From Thermococcaceae archaeon (lineage in GTDB: Archaea; Methanobacteriota_B; Thermococci; Thermococcales; Thermococcaceae): 64,000 nt of DNA. Both the position numbers and the translations under genes were made by a program. The notes beneath the pieces were generated by a model. It had not been told where the DNA came from, searched no databases, and saw nothing but the letters and a program-made list of their open reading frames with translations. Shown one piece after another: positions 18,906-26,954 of this stretch. The DNA is taken from contig JASGLT010000005.1 of NCBI GenBank assembly GCA_030156945.1, positions 40,883-104,882 of the forward strand. The letters are read 5' to 3'. Every line of letters starts with the position of its first letter. Position 1 is the first letter of the stretch.

Positions 18906-20723
18906 ATGTATGGCAACTGGGGAAAGTTTCTACGCGTAAACCTCTCCACGGGAGAGGTGAAGGTTGAGGAATACGAAGAAGAGCTTGCCAAGAAGTGGCT
19001 CGGAAGCAGGGGGCTGGCGATATACTTCCTTCTGAAGGAGATGGACCCGAAGGTGGACCCCCTTGGCCCGGAGAACAAGTTAATCCTCACGCCGGGTCCG
19101 CTGAGCGGTACGAGCGCTCCCACCGGAGGCAGGTACAACGTCGTTACAAAGAGCCCGGCTACGGGCTTCATAACCATGGCCAACTCGGGCGGCTACTTTG
19201 GAGCCGAGCTCAAGTTCGCGGGCTGGGACGGAATAATAGTGGAAGGGAAGGCCGAGAAGCCCGTCTACATCTACATAAAGGACGAGCACGTCGAGATTCG
19301 TGATGCGAGCCACCTATGGGGCAAGGTCGTTAGCGAGACCGAGGAGGCAATAAGGAAGGAAATAGGAAGCAAGAAGGTCAGAATAGCCCTGATAGGTCCC
19401 GCCGGTGAGAACCTCGTCAAGTTTGCCGCGATAATGAACGACGGACACCGCGCTGCCGGAAGGGCAGGTGTTGGAGCTGTCATGGGAAGCAAGAACCTCA
19501 AGGCGATAGCCGTCGAGGGAAGCAAGAGGGTTCCCATAGCGGACAAGCAGAAGTTCATGCTTACGGTTAGGGAGAAGATAAACAAGCTCAAGAACGACCC
19601 GGTTGCCGGTGGTGGGTTACCAAACTACGGTACCGCTGTCCTCGTCAACATCATAAACGAGAACGGCCTCTATCCCACGAGAAACTTCCAGACGGGAGTT
19701 TTTGAACACGCCTACGAGCAGAGCGGAGAGGCCATGGCCAAGAAGTACCTCATAAGGAACCAACCGTGCTACGCCTGTCCTATTGGCTGTGGAAGAGTAA
19801 ACAAGCTCCCGACCGTTGGCGTGACCGAGGGACCGGAGTATGAAAGCACGTGGGCCTTTGGAGCGAACCTCGGCATAAACGATTTGGCGAGCATCATCGA
19901 GGCCAACCACCAGTGCGACGAGTTCGGTCTCGATACCATCTCAACGGGTGGAACGCTCGCCACCGCCATGGAGCTCTACGAGAAGGGTTACCTCACCGAC
20001 GAAGAGCTCGGAGACGCTCCGCCCTTCAGGTGGGGCAACACGGAGGTTCTCCACTACTACATCGAGAAGATAGCCTACAGGAAGGACTTCGGCGACAAGC
20101 TGGCCGAGGGCGGCTACCGCCTTGCGGAAAGCTATGGTCACCCGGAGTACTCCATGAGCGTCAAGAAGCTCGAGCTCCCGGCCTATGACCCGAGGGGAGC
20201 GGAAGGACACGGTTTAGGATACGCGACCAACAACCGCGGTGGATGCCACATCAAGAACTACATGATAAGCCCCGAGATCTTAGGCTATCCCTACAAGATG
20301 GACCCGCACGACATAAGCGACGACAAGGTGAAGATGCTCATAATCTTCCAGGACCTGAGTGCGCTGATTGACGCCGCCGGTCTGTGTCTCTTCACGACCT
20401 TCGGCCTTGGAGCGGACGACTACCGCGACATGCTCAACGCGGCCCTCGGCTGGGATTTCACTACGGAAGACTACCTCAAGATCGGCGAGAGGATATGGAA
20501 CGCCGAGAGGCTCTTCAACCTCAAGGCCGGCCTCGTTCCGGAGAGGGACGACACATTACCCAAGCGCTTCCTCGAGGAGCCAATGCCCGAGGGGCCGAAC
20601 AAGGGGCACGTTGTAAGGCTCAAGGAGATGCTGCCGCGCTACTACAAGCTCCGCGGCTGGACGGAGGACGGAAGGATTCCAAAGGAGAAGGCGGAAGAGC
20701 TCGGCATAGCCGAGTTCCTCTGA
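18906..20723 (+). CDS. aor: Tungsten-containing aldehyde:ferredoxin oxidoreductase
   Basis: A 605-residue enzyme very close to Pyrococcus furiosus AOR along its length (MYGNWGKFLRVNLSTGEVKVEEY...). It oxidises aldehydes, mostly from amino acid fermentation, to acids and reduces ferredoxin in the cytosol. The [4Fe-4S] ligands are visible as CYACPIGC near residues 288-295 and a later Cys in GLCLFTTFG near 494; pterin-binding NNRGGCH and PLSGTSAPTGGRYN segments are conserved. The gene is full length. A ubiquitin-like protein and a radical SAM maturase follow it. Confidence 0.96.
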   Translation: MYGNWGKFLRVNLSTGEVKVEEYEEELAKKWLGSRGLAIYFLLKEMDPKVDPLGPENKLILTPGPLSGTSAPTGGRYNVVTKSPATGFITMANSGGYFGAELKFAGWDGIIVEGKAEKPVYIYIKDEHVEIRDASHLWGKVVSETEEAIRKEIGSKKVRIALIGPAGENLVKFAAIMNDGHRAAGRAGVGAVMGSKNLKAIAVEGSKRVPIADKQKFMLTVREKINKLKNDPVAGGGLPNYGTAVLVNIINENGLYPTRNFQTGVFEHAYEQSGEAMAKKYLIRNQPCYACPIGCGRVNKLPTVGVTEGPEYESTWAFGANLGINDLASIIEANHQCDEFGLDTISTGGTLATAMELYEKGYLTDEELGDAPPFRWGNTEVLHYYIEKIAYRKDFGDKLAEGGYRLAESYGHPEYSMSVKKLELPAYDPRGAEGHGLGYATNNRGGCHIKNYMISPEILGYPYKMDPHDISDDKVKMLIIFQDLSALIDAAGLCLFTTFGLGADDYRDMLNAALGWDFTTEDYLKIGERIWNAERLFNLKAGLVPERDDTLPKRFLEEPMPEGPNKGHVVRLKEMLPRYYKLRGWTEDGRIPKEKAEELGIAEFL

Positions 20724-20796
20724 TCACCTTTTCCCCATTTTTGTCCAGCAACTCTTTTATGTCCCGATGTTGAGAGTTCACTTTAAGGTGGTTTAC

Positions 20797-21045
20797 GTGC
20801 TGGTCAAGCTGTTTGCAACCCTCATAGAGTTCACCGGGAAGAGGAAGCTTGAGATAAGCGGCCCCAAAACAGTTAGAGAGCTTCTCGACGAGCTTGAGAG
20901 AACCTTCCCGGGCTTCAAGAAGGAACTCGAAAAGGGACACATAATCCTCGTCAACGGGAAGAACATCGAGCACCTTCAGGGACTTGACACTCCTCTTAAG
21001 GATGACGACACTGTAAGCATCTTCCCACCGGCCGGGGGCGGCTGA
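20797..21045 (+). CDS. MoaD/ThiS-like ubiquitin-fold protein
   Basis: An 82-residue beta-grasp protein from GTG 20797, chosen because AAGGTGG lies 5 nt upstream; longer in-frame starts have no ribosome binding site. It begins MLVKLFATLIEFTGKRKLEI as MoaD proteins do and ends in P-A-G-G-G, the glycine tail that MoaD proteins activate for sulfur transfer in the dithiolene step of tungstopterin synthesis. Its place between aor and the maturase suggests service to the W cofactor. Confidence 0.88.
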   Translation: MLVKLFATLIEFTGKRKLEISGPKTVRELLDELERTFPGFKKELEKGHIILVNGKNIEHLQGLDTPLKDDDTVSIFPPAGGG

Positions 21046-21046
21046 A

Positions 21047-22180
21047 GTGGAGAAGGAGTACACCTTTTCCCTCTGGGACGGGAAGGTCATAGTTAGGCCG
21101 AAGCTCGACATGAAGTACCTGTACATAGAGACCACCAGCCGCTGCAACCTGAAGTGCGAGATGTGCTTCAAGCAGTACTGGGAAGATGAAGAGGGCGACA
21201 TGGACTGGGAGCTTTTCCTCAAGATACTCGACGATGCCGAGGAGTTCCCGGAGCTTAAGATGATCTACTTCGGCGGCATCGGGGAACCAACGGTCCATCC
21301 TCGCTTCATGGACATGGTGAGGGAAGTCAAGAGGCGCGGCTTCGCCCTCGGCATGAGCAGCAACGGAACACTGATGACGGATGATATGCTGCGGGAGTTC
21401 GCGAAGCTTGGCGTTGAGCTTATCTACTTCTCCATGGACACGGTCCCAACCGCTCAAAACGTCATAACCCTCGGCCATCTTGCCGCTGCAGCCACGGCCG
21501 ACAGAATAAAGAAGCTCGTGGAGTACCGCGAGGAGTATGGAACGCATAAGCCGAGCATAGGCGTTGAGGTGGTCGTTACAAAGGAGAACTACAAACAGCT
21601 GCCCGATATGGCCCGATTTCTCCTGAACCTTGGCGTTGACTCCATGCTCATCTCGAACCTCCTCCCGCTCACGCCGGAGCAGACGGATGACGTAATCTAC
21701 GATGGGAGCGTTGACATGGATCCTATCCTCGACCAGCTCTACAGGGTCGCCCACAGCGGGCTCTACATAAAGCTCCCCCACTTCGAGCTGAAGACGGAGC
21801 GTTCCTGCGACTTCGACGAGAACAACGTTGCCGTTGTGCGCTGGGACGGGGAGGTTTCACCGTGCTACCGCTTCCTCCACACCTACAAGGAGTACATCTT
21901 CGGCAGGGAGAAGAGGGTCAACGCCTACTCCTTCGGCAACGTGAGGGAGAAGAGTTTGGCGGAGATATGGACGAGCGAGAAGTACACGTGGTTCCGCTTC
22001 ACCATGAAGAACTACATGTATCCCTCATGTACCGACTGCCCGCTGGTTGATGCATGCGACTTCGTCAAGACGAGCGACATAGACTGCTGGGGCAACGAGC
22101 CGAGCTGCGCCGACTGCCTGTGGGCGAGGAGAATAGTCCAGTGCCCCATCCCCCAGCACAACTTCGGGAAGTTCTACTAG
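21047..22180 (+). CDS. Radical SAM maturase of tungsten oxidoreductase
   Basis: A 377-residue radical SAM protein, GTG start 1 nt after the MoaD-like gene. The catalytic C-x3-C-x2-C motif is CNLKCEMC near residues 33-40. The C-terminal half contains SPASM-like cysteines (SPCYRF, CTDCPLVDAC, CWGNEPSCADC, IVQC). The family is known as the tungsten-cofactor oxidoreductase radical SAM maturase and is found downstream of aor-type genes. The exact chemistry is not established. The final Cys-rich tail would hold auxiliary Fe-S clusters. Confidence 0.9.
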   Translation: MEKEYTFSLWDGKVIVRPKLDMKYLYIETTSRCNLKCEMCFKQYWEDEEGDMDWELFLKILDDAEEFPELKMIYFGGIGEPTVHPRFMDMVREVKRRGFALGMSSNGTLMTDDMLREFAKLGVELIYFSMDTVPTAQNVITLGHLAAAATADRIKKLVEYREEYGTHKPSIGVEVVVTKENYKQLPDMARFLLNLGVDSMLISNLLPLTPEQTDDVIYDGSVDMDPILDQLYRVAHSGLYIKLPHFELKTERSCDFDENNVAVVRWDGEVSPCYRFLHTYKEYIFGREKRVNAYSFGNVREKSLAEIWTSEKYTWFRFTMKNYMYPSCTDCPLVDACDFVKTSDIDCWGNEPSCADCLWARRIVQCPIPQHNFGKFY

Positions 22181-22189
22181 ACTCTTTCT

Positions 22190-22486
22190 TCACTCTTTGA
22201 ACACTTCTCCCGTAACCAAGTCTATTCCAATCCTCCTGACCTTCAGCTTCCAGAGCTTCTCGGGCGCTCCTCCCCCTTCTTCTCTGTATCCGACCATCTC
22301 AATTATTCCCGCATCCTCAAGGGCTGAAAGGTGGTAGTAGAGCGTTGAACGGGGCATGTTCAACCCCCTCTCCTGGAGCGCCCCATAGATTTCGTTCGTC
22401 CCCTTAACCCCTTCGCTCAGGATTTTGATGATGCTTCTCCTCGGTTCGGCCAGAAGGGGCTTGAGGAGCATCATGCTCGCGCTCAT
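22190..22486 (-). CDS. ArsR-like winged-helix transcription regulator
   Basis: A 98-residue ArsR/TrmB-like regulator: AEPRRSIIKILSEGVKGTNEIYGALQERGLNMPRSTLYYHLSALEDAGIIEMVGY is a clear winged helix with recognition helix STLYYHLSAL. The C-terminal strand region is short. No metal-binding Cys pair is seen. Its 5' end overlaps the broken transporter on the opposite strand, so the upstream region and true start (22486 or an ATG a few codons in) are uncertain. Confidence 0.8.
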   Translation of the reverse strand: MSASMMLLKPLLAEPRRSIIKILSEGVKGTNEIYGALQERGLNMPRSTLYYHLSALEDAGIIEMVGYREEGGGAPEKLWKLKVRRIGIDLVTGEVFKE

Positions 22487-22745
22487 AACGTGGCTCGACA
22501 GGGTTCTCGGCCTGAGCTACAAGGAGCACATGGGAATAGCTTTCCTCAGCGTCGGGAAGAACAACGGAACGGCCATAGCGATAGCTACGCTCGCGTTCCA
22601 GCCCCTCGTGGCCATTCCAGCGGCTACCCTTCCAATATTCCAGATAATCTTCCTCATCCTATACCTCAAGCTTGCGGAGAGGGTAAGGTGCCTCTTTGAG
22701 AGCTGTCTCGAACTCGATGAGAAAAGCAAAGCGGAAGCCCTTTAG
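22473..22745 (+). pseudogene. C-terminal fragment of a BASS/arsenite-type transporter
   Basis: The frame LITWLDRVLGLSYKEHMGIAFLSVGKNNGTAIAIATLAFQPLVAIPAATLPIFQIIFLILYLKLAERV matches the last three membrane helices of the bile acid:sodium symporter/ACR3 superfamily, including the conserved G-x-x-N region and the final IPA..PIFQ helix. The first two thirds of the gene (about 200 residues) are absent and the upstream DNA is occupied by the ArsR-like gene. It is therefore a 3' remnant. Its stop overlaps the convergent OsmC stop by 4 nt. Confidence 0.65.
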
Positions 22746-23158
22746 TCCGCCGGCTTTACTATCTCCACTTCTCCCCTTATCTTTTCCGCCCTAACGGTGT
22801 TGAAAACCGTTCCGTACTTCTCGGCCAGCTCCTTAACACGCATGATCTTTTTCTCGTCCTCGTTGGTGAAGACGGTGATCCTGTAGGTTATCTCCTTCAG
22901 CTGGGGCTCATCGAGCCCGCGCCAGCCCCTGACCTCGACCTCAAAGCCTTTGACATCAAGGCGCATCTTCTTGATCAGCCTGCCCCAGTTGACGGTTAAA
23001 CAGCCTCCTATGGCAGCCAAGAGGTACTCTGTCGGGTTAGGGCCTCTGTTGTGGCCGTCCGTGTTCGTGTCTATGTGGAATGTAAATTCCCCCACCTTTG
23101 CCTCGCTCCCAACGTTGCCGTCCCACTTGAGGTGTGCAGAATACTCAAGGCGCTCCAT
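22742..23158 (-). CDS. OsmC family protein
   Basis: A 138-residue OsmC/Ohr-fold protein. GPNPTEYLLAAIGGCLTVNWGRLIKKM carries the first reactive Cys of the family. The second Cys, usually in a CPV motif on the next long helix, is not present (the segment reads EKYGTVFNTVRAEK), so the classical two-Cys hydroperoxidase reaction is unlikely. Monocistronic, divergent from the CDF transporter. Confidence 0.85.
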   Translation of the reverse strand: MERLEYSAHLKWDGNVGSEAKVGEFTFHIDTNTDGHNRGPNPTEYLLAAIGGCLTVNWGRLIKKMRLDVKGFEVEVRGWRGLDEPQLKEITYRITVFTNEDEKKIMRVKELAEKYGTVFNTVRAEKIRGEVEIVKPAD

Positions 23159-23271
23159 ACCACCACCGATTTAAGATGAACGCCATCTCAAATAAAAGCC
23201 TTTTTCCATGCAAATCTTAACGTTCGAAAGTCTTTTATATTCTCGCGGGAGAATCGAGATGGGGATGAGGA

Positions 23272-24168
23272 ATGGCGCACCATCACCACCACGGCGAACT
23301 CAAGGGCAGAATGCTGTTTTCCTTTGTCCTGAACATCGTGATAACCTTAGCGGAGGTCATCGGCGGCATTCTATCCGGAAGTTTAGCCCTCCTCAGCGAC
23401 TCCCTCCACAACTTCAGCGATTCCATGAGCATCCTCGCGAGCTATCTCGCCATAAAGATAGGCGAGCGAGAGAAGAACGAGAAGTACACCTTCGGCTACA
23501 AGAGGGCAGAAATTCTGGTGGCATTTGTTAACTCGGCAGTTCTCGTTGGTGTTGCCCTCTTCCTTCTGGTTGAGGCATACAGGCGGTTCAAGAGTCCGGA
23601 ACCGATAGACGGCCCGCTGATGCTTGGTGTTGCCTTAATCGGCCTCCTCGCTAACCTTATCTCCGTTCTCCTCCTCCACGAGCACGCCCACGAGAGCATG
23701 AACGTCCGCTCCGCCTATTTACATCTCCTGAGCGACACGCTCTCTTCGGTTGCGGTCGTGATAGGTGGAATCGCAATAATACGGTGGGATGTTCTCTGGA
23801 TCGATCCCCTCATCACGGTTCTAATCTCGCTCTACATCCTCCGCGAGGGCTATGAGATACTGAAGGAGAGCGTTGAGGTGCTCATGGAGGCGTCACCGGA
23901 CATTGACCTCGAAGAAGTTAAGAGGGAAATCGAGGCAATTCCTGGCGTTAGAAACGCCCACCACTTCCACATCTGGAGGGTAGGGGAGAAAGAAATCCAC
24001 TTCGAGTGCCATGTCGAGGTTGACGACATGCCGATAAGCGAGGCGCAGAGGTTCATAGACGAGATCGAGGAGCGGCTTAAACGCTTCGGGATAACCCATG
24101 TTACAGTCCAGCTTGAGGCCGGTCGGTGTGAAGATAAAAACACTATCTGCGGTGAGAAAGGGGATTAG
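23272..24168 (+). CDS. Cation diffusion facilitator transporter
   Basis: A 298-residue CDF-family exporter for Zn or related divalent metals. Six helices are visible; the metal site residues are in SLALLSDSLHNFSDS (helix II, H-x3-D) and SAYLHLLSDTLSS (helix V, H-x3-D). The N-terminal His run HHHHH and the C-terminal ferredoxin-like domain (HHFHIWRVGEKEIHFECHVEV) are typical metal-sensing parts. A TATA box (CTTTTATATT, 23231-23240) precedes it. Its end overlaps the NifX-like gene by 17 nt. Confidence 0.92.
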   Translation: MAHHHHHGELKGRMLFSFVLNIVITLAEVIGGILSGSLALLSDSLHNFSDSMSILASYLAIKIGEREKNEKYTFGYKRAEILVAFVNSAVLVGVALFLLVEAYRRFKSPEPIDGPLMLGVALIGLLANLISVLLLHEHAHESMNVRSAYLHLLSDTLSSVAVVIGGIAIIRWDVLWIDPLITVLISLYILREGYEILKESVEVLMEASPDIDLEEVKREIEAIPGVRNAHHFHIWRVGEKEIHFECHVEVDDMPISEAQRFIDEIEERLKRFGITHVTVQLEAGRCEDKNTICGEKGD

Positions 24169-24493
24169 GGTTGCAGCTCCAACTTCGGAAGGTGGGCTTG
24201 AAGATAAAGTTCACGAAAGCCTCTTAAGGGCCGAAACTTTCACGCTGGTGGAGTTTAAGGATGGAGAAGTAAAAAACGTGGAAATCGTTGAGAACCCTTA
24301 CCGAAAGGAACCCTACGGCGCGGGCCCCAAGGTGGCCCTTTTTCTGGTCAACATGGGAGTGAACGTACTGCTGACCCCAATGGAATGCCCGAAGGGGAAG
24401 GGCATACTTGAGGCGGGGAGGGTCAGGGTAATCAAAGTGGAGGCAGGAAAAAGAGTGGAGGAAGTTATCAAGAGTCTCCGAAGTAGCTTATAG
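24152..24493 (+). CDS. Dinitrogenase iron-molybdenum cofactor-type (NifX/NifB C-domain) protein
   Basis: A 113-residue member of the NifX/NafY/VnfX fold. GTG 24152 is taken as start because it gives the family N terminus (RKGIRVAAPTSEGGLEDKV); it overlaps the transporter gene. GAGPKVALFLVNMGVNVLLTPMECPKGKGIL holds a possible metal-binding Cys. There is no nitrogenase nearby, so it probably binds or carries a Fe-S or other metal cluster. A second family member lies at 26563. It converges with the ferredoxin gene, overlapping by 26 nt. Confidence 0.8.
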   Translation: MRKGIRVAAPTSEGGLEDKVHESLLRAETFTLVEFKDGEVKNVEIVENPYRKEPYGAGPKVALFLVNMGVNVLLTPMECPKGKGILEAGRVRVIKVEAGKRVEEVIKSLRSSL

Positions 24494-24668
24494 CCCCGGC
24501 TGGACATATTCTCTGGCAGCCCCTGCAGAACTCCACGCAGTCCTCTGGCTTTACAACTTTGGGTTTGCCCTCGGAGGCATCGTAAACCCCATGGGGGCAG
24601 AAGTTCGCGCACGTCAGGCAACCGGTGCACTTGTCGTAGTCGATTATCGGGTACCAGCTCTCCGCCAT
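24468..24668 (-). CDS. Dicluster 4Fe-4S ferredoxin
   Basis: A 66-residue ferredoxin with two cluster motifs: CTGCLTCANFCP (C-x2-C-x2-C-x3-CP) and CVEFCRGCQRICP (C-x3-C-x2-C-x3-CP). It carries electrons between redox enzymes in the cytosol. It ends 2 nt after the Hdr-like gene begins the unit, so the two are co-transcribed and probably interact. Confidence 0.92.
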   Translation of the reverse strand: MAESWYPIIDYDKCTGCLTCANFCPHGVYDASEGKPKVVKPEDCVEFCRGCQRICPAGAISYFGDS

Positions 24669-24670
24669 GT

Positions 24671-25042
24671 CTATCCCACCTGGCTGTCAACGCTCATGGC
24701 TTCGTCTATTGCTTGAATGGCCTCTTCTGTGGTCATGTTCCTAATTTCAACCCCTATGAATTTGTGGTCGTCGAATCCGAGCTCCTTAAACGTCCAGCCG
24801 AACATCTTCTTCTGCATCACCGGGTCGCAGCCAGCTACGAAGAGCTTCTCTATATCTTCCCCGTTCTTAAGCAAAGCCCTCCAGAAGTTGTCGCCATCGG
24901 TAGCGCAGAGCTGGGGGTGCAGGGCGACAAAGTCAACCTTCTTCTCCCTTCTGAAGTGGTTTAAAATCTCAAACACGTTCATCTTCTGGAAAGAGGGGCA
25001 CGTGCCCTGGCATACACAGAGTATCAGACCCTTCACATGCAT
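24671..25042 (-). CDS. Hdr-like iron-sulfur protein
   Basis: A 123-residue protein from ATG 25042. The Cys pattern LCVCQGTCPSFQKMN, LHPQLCATDGDNFW and VAGCDPVMQKKMFGW recalls the small N-terminal domain of HdrA-type heterodisulfide reductase subunits, which receives electrons from hydrogenase or ferredoxin. No FAD domain is attached, so it would be an electron-carrying subunit paired with the ferredoxin just downstream. The family call is moderate; the partner enzyme is not evident. Confidence 0.55.
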   Translation of the reverse strand: MHVKGLILCVCQGTCPSFQKMNVFEILNHFRREKKVDFVALHPQLCATDGDNFWRALLKNGEDIEKLFVAGCDPVMQKKMFGWTFKELGFDDHKFIGVEIRNMTTEEAIQAIDEAMSVDSQVG

Positions 25043-25102
25043 CACCGATATAAATGAGAAAAAGTTCATTTAAAAGAGTTTTCAAATGTAAAGGTTCTCA
25101 AC

Positions 25103-25475
25103 CTAAGGTTTAACGTTAAGCTTCATCCCAACATTCTCAGCTATCGCCAGAGCAACTTTGAGAACGTCCTCGTCGCTTATGTCGAGGGTCGGCTGCTTTG
25201 CTATCCCAAACTCCGTAACGGTGAATCTGTGGTCTACCTTTATTCCGGCCTTCTCCATGACCTTGGTTGCGCACTTCATCGGGCAGCCGTCTATGACAAT
25301 AACTCTCTTGGCCCTCTTTCCTATGTCAAGGTGCATTTCCGAGCCGGCAGCAACGGCAGTTGTACAGCAGAGCCTCGCGTTTTGGCCGGCGTTGGTTAGC
25401 AAAACCCCGACCTCTTGGCTTATCTTTTCCAACGCTCGCCGCTCCGGAGCAGGTGAAGAAGGCGATCGGCGTTAT
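25103..25475 (-). pseudogene. DGC-domain zinc-binding protein gene with apparent frameshift
   Basis: The intact frame (25103-25432, TTG start) encodes ISQEVGVLLTNAGQNARLCC..., including the signature VIDGCPMKCATK of the DGC family (putative zinc binding). The family's N-terminal C-S-G motif is missing from that frame but is found directly upstream in another frame: FFTCSGAASVGK. Removing one base from the A4/T4 run at 25425-25428 joins them as CSGAASVGKISQEVG with correct spacing. The upstream frame has AGGTAGAGA followed by ATA (25475) where ATG would be expected. Either a decaying gene or a sequencing error. Confidence 0.6.
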
Positions 25476-25523
25476 TCTCTACCTGATAGCGCTGAAATGA
25501 TTTTGAAGGTTCTTTGATTCTTC

Positions 25524-26537
25524 TTATTTTTGATTCTGAAAAAATGGAAAATCACAAGGAAAAGAGTGGAGGAGCGTTTTAACTCCCGTGCCCAGCCACA
25601 GGGCCAGGAGGAGCCAGTAGAGGCTAAAACCGAAGTCCACCATTGCACCTATCCCGAGGCTCGTCCCAACGTTGTAGGTCGCGCTCACGTAGGCCCCAAT
25701 GGGGAAGATGAAGGCCCACCAGGCAAGGCTGTAGGGAAGGTGGAGGTTTCTGAGGTAGTAGAGCGTCATCAGGATGGCCATGATGTGCCACCAGAGCCCG
25801 AAGCCCCAGAGGATGAAGGCAAAGCCCTTGAAAGCCTCCTTCGCAACGGGCAGTACCTTAACGAGGTTCAACAGCGCCACGGCACCCGCTCCAAGTGGTC
25901 CGAGGTTTATCCAGACTGCCGGCGCCATCAGGGGTGGGAGGAGCTCGTGGGTTATGAAGCGCCTCATCACTATGGCGAAGAGGGCCAGATAGAGGAAAAA
26001 GCCCGCGCCGAAGCCGAAGTAGTTGAACGCGATAAAAACCTCTCTCCACGTTTGGGACTGCGGAAGGAACGGCAGGGCCGTAAGAGGTATCACGATAAGC
26101 CCGACCGGCGGTATAAACCACGCTGGCGTTATTGTCTTTACATCTACCCCCTCACCCACGAAAAACAGGTAGGGTATCAGCAGGGCGAAGACCACGACGA
26201 GAATGCTCCCGAGGATCCAGAGCGGGAGGGCTATTTCCCTATAACCAGCCATTGCGAGGTTCATAGCCACTATCGTCATCGCTATCGGCATCGTCCCGTA
26301 GAAGTGGCTCGTTATGGGGTGGTAGAGGTCTCTCTTCGCCTCAGAAGGATACTTGATCCACCTCAGTAGCCAGGGTATCAGGAGCAGGAAGAAGACCGCG
26401 GTGTTCAGATACACCAGTGCCTTCGAAAACGTGCCAAGGGCTGGAAGCTTCGAGGAGTATGCCTTACTCACTAAAGCCAGGGCCCCTTTCCCATAACGCT
26501 CGCAAACCAGCTCGGTGCAACGGGAAAAGTGCCTCAA
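25524..26537 (-). CDS. TDT/SLAC1-family transporter
   Basis: A 337-residue protein with about ten hydrophobic helices, of the tellurite-resistance/dicarboxylate transporter (TehA/Mae1/SLAC1) family. Recognisable parts are GKGALALV near the N terminus (family G-T-G-x-x-x), WFIPPVGLIVIP, FGAGFFLYLALFAIVMRR, PLMAPAVWINLGPLGAGAVAL and WWAFIFPIGAYVSAT. Members move organic acids, sulfite or anions. The N terminus (MRHFSRCTELVCERYGKG) is atypical: the usual F-x-P-x-W-F-x-x-V-M-G-T segment is altered, so the true start or integrity of the 5' end is uncertain. Confidence 0.78.
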   Translation of the reverse strand: MRHFSRCTELVCERYGKGALALVSKAYSSKLPALGTFSKALVYLNTAVFFLLLIPWLLRWIKYPSEAKRDLYHPITSHFYGTMPIAMTIVAMNLAMAGYREIALPLWILGSILVVVFALLIPYLFFVGEGVDVKTITPAWFIPPVGLIVIPLTALPFLPQSQTWREVFIAFNYFGFGAGFFLYLALFAIVMRRFITHELLPPLMAPAVWINLGPLGAGAVALLNLVKVLPVAKEAFKGFAFILWGFGLWWHIMAILMTLYYLRNLHLPYSLAWWAFIFPIGAYVSATYNVGTSLGIGAMVDFGFSLYWLLLALWLGTGVKTLLHSFPCDFPFFQNQK

Positions 26538-26562
26538 ATAAAGAAGAAAACGGATGAAACAA

Positions 26563-26916
26563 TCAGTGTCTGCAGTGTCCTTCCTTTTCCTTCTCCCGCT
26601 CTATCTTCTCCTTCCAGTAAGGGTCAACCTCAAGAACCTGCTCAATGAAGGCCTTAACTACATCTCCAACCTTTCCGTAAGCGCCGGTTACGACCGTTAT
26701 TCCAAGCTGATTGAAGTATTCCATCGCCCGTCTTCCCATCCCGTAGACGATTACAACCTCGGCCCCGTGCTCCTTGAAGGGAACGGGGATGACTTCAATG
26801 TCCTTTATCTCGTTGTCTTCCACGTCCACTAAGGCGAAGTACCTGGCCCTTCCGAAGTGGCCGCTCATAGGGCTTTCCAGTCCAAGGTCTTCATCTACAG
26901 GAAGCGCGATTCTCAT
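26563..26916 (-). CDS. NifB/NifX-type metal-cluster protein
   Basis: A 117-residue dinitrogenase iron-molybdenum cofactor-type protein from ATG 26916 (GGTGATAGC just before). It has the family pattern MRIALPVDEDLGLESPMSGHFGRARYFALVD and VIVYGMGRRAMEYFNQLGITVVTG, and ends in GHCRH, a His/Cys tail seen in metal-binding members. In archaea without nitrogenase such proteins probably handle Fe-S or Mo/W clusters. A palindromic operator candidate lies upstream at 26943. Confidence 0.85.
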   Translation of the reverse strand: MRIALPVDEDLGLESPMSGHFGRARYFALVDVEDNEIKDIEVIPVPFKEHGAEVVIVYGMGRRAMEYFNQLGITVVTGAYGKVGDVVKAFIEQVLEVDPYWKEKIEREKEKEGHCRH

Positions 26917-26942
26917 GCTATCACCACTAAAATATAAGCTTT

Positions 26943-26954
26943 GTGCATATGCAC
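26943..26954. promoter_or_regulatory. 12-bp perfect palindrome upstream of the NifB-type gene
   Basis: GTGCATATGCAC is a perfect dyad, with a related half-site TTGTGCAAA 16 bp further upstream (26962-26970). It overlaps the predicted promoter of the minus-strand gene (ATATAAGC at 26931-26939, read in reverse GCTTATAT). A dimeric repressor or redox sensor is the likely ligand; inference. Confidence 0.4.

Noticed and set aside
25431..25497. A plus-strand frame ending L-A-A-P-E-Q-V-K-K-A-I-G-V-I-L-Y-L-I-A-L-K that resembles the last helix of a TauE/SafE-type exporter.
   Set aside because: It is antisense to the DGC N-terminal motif, which fits its family with exact spacing after a one-base correction. 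Only ~20 residues support the transporter idea, with nothing upstream, so it was not listed as a remnant.
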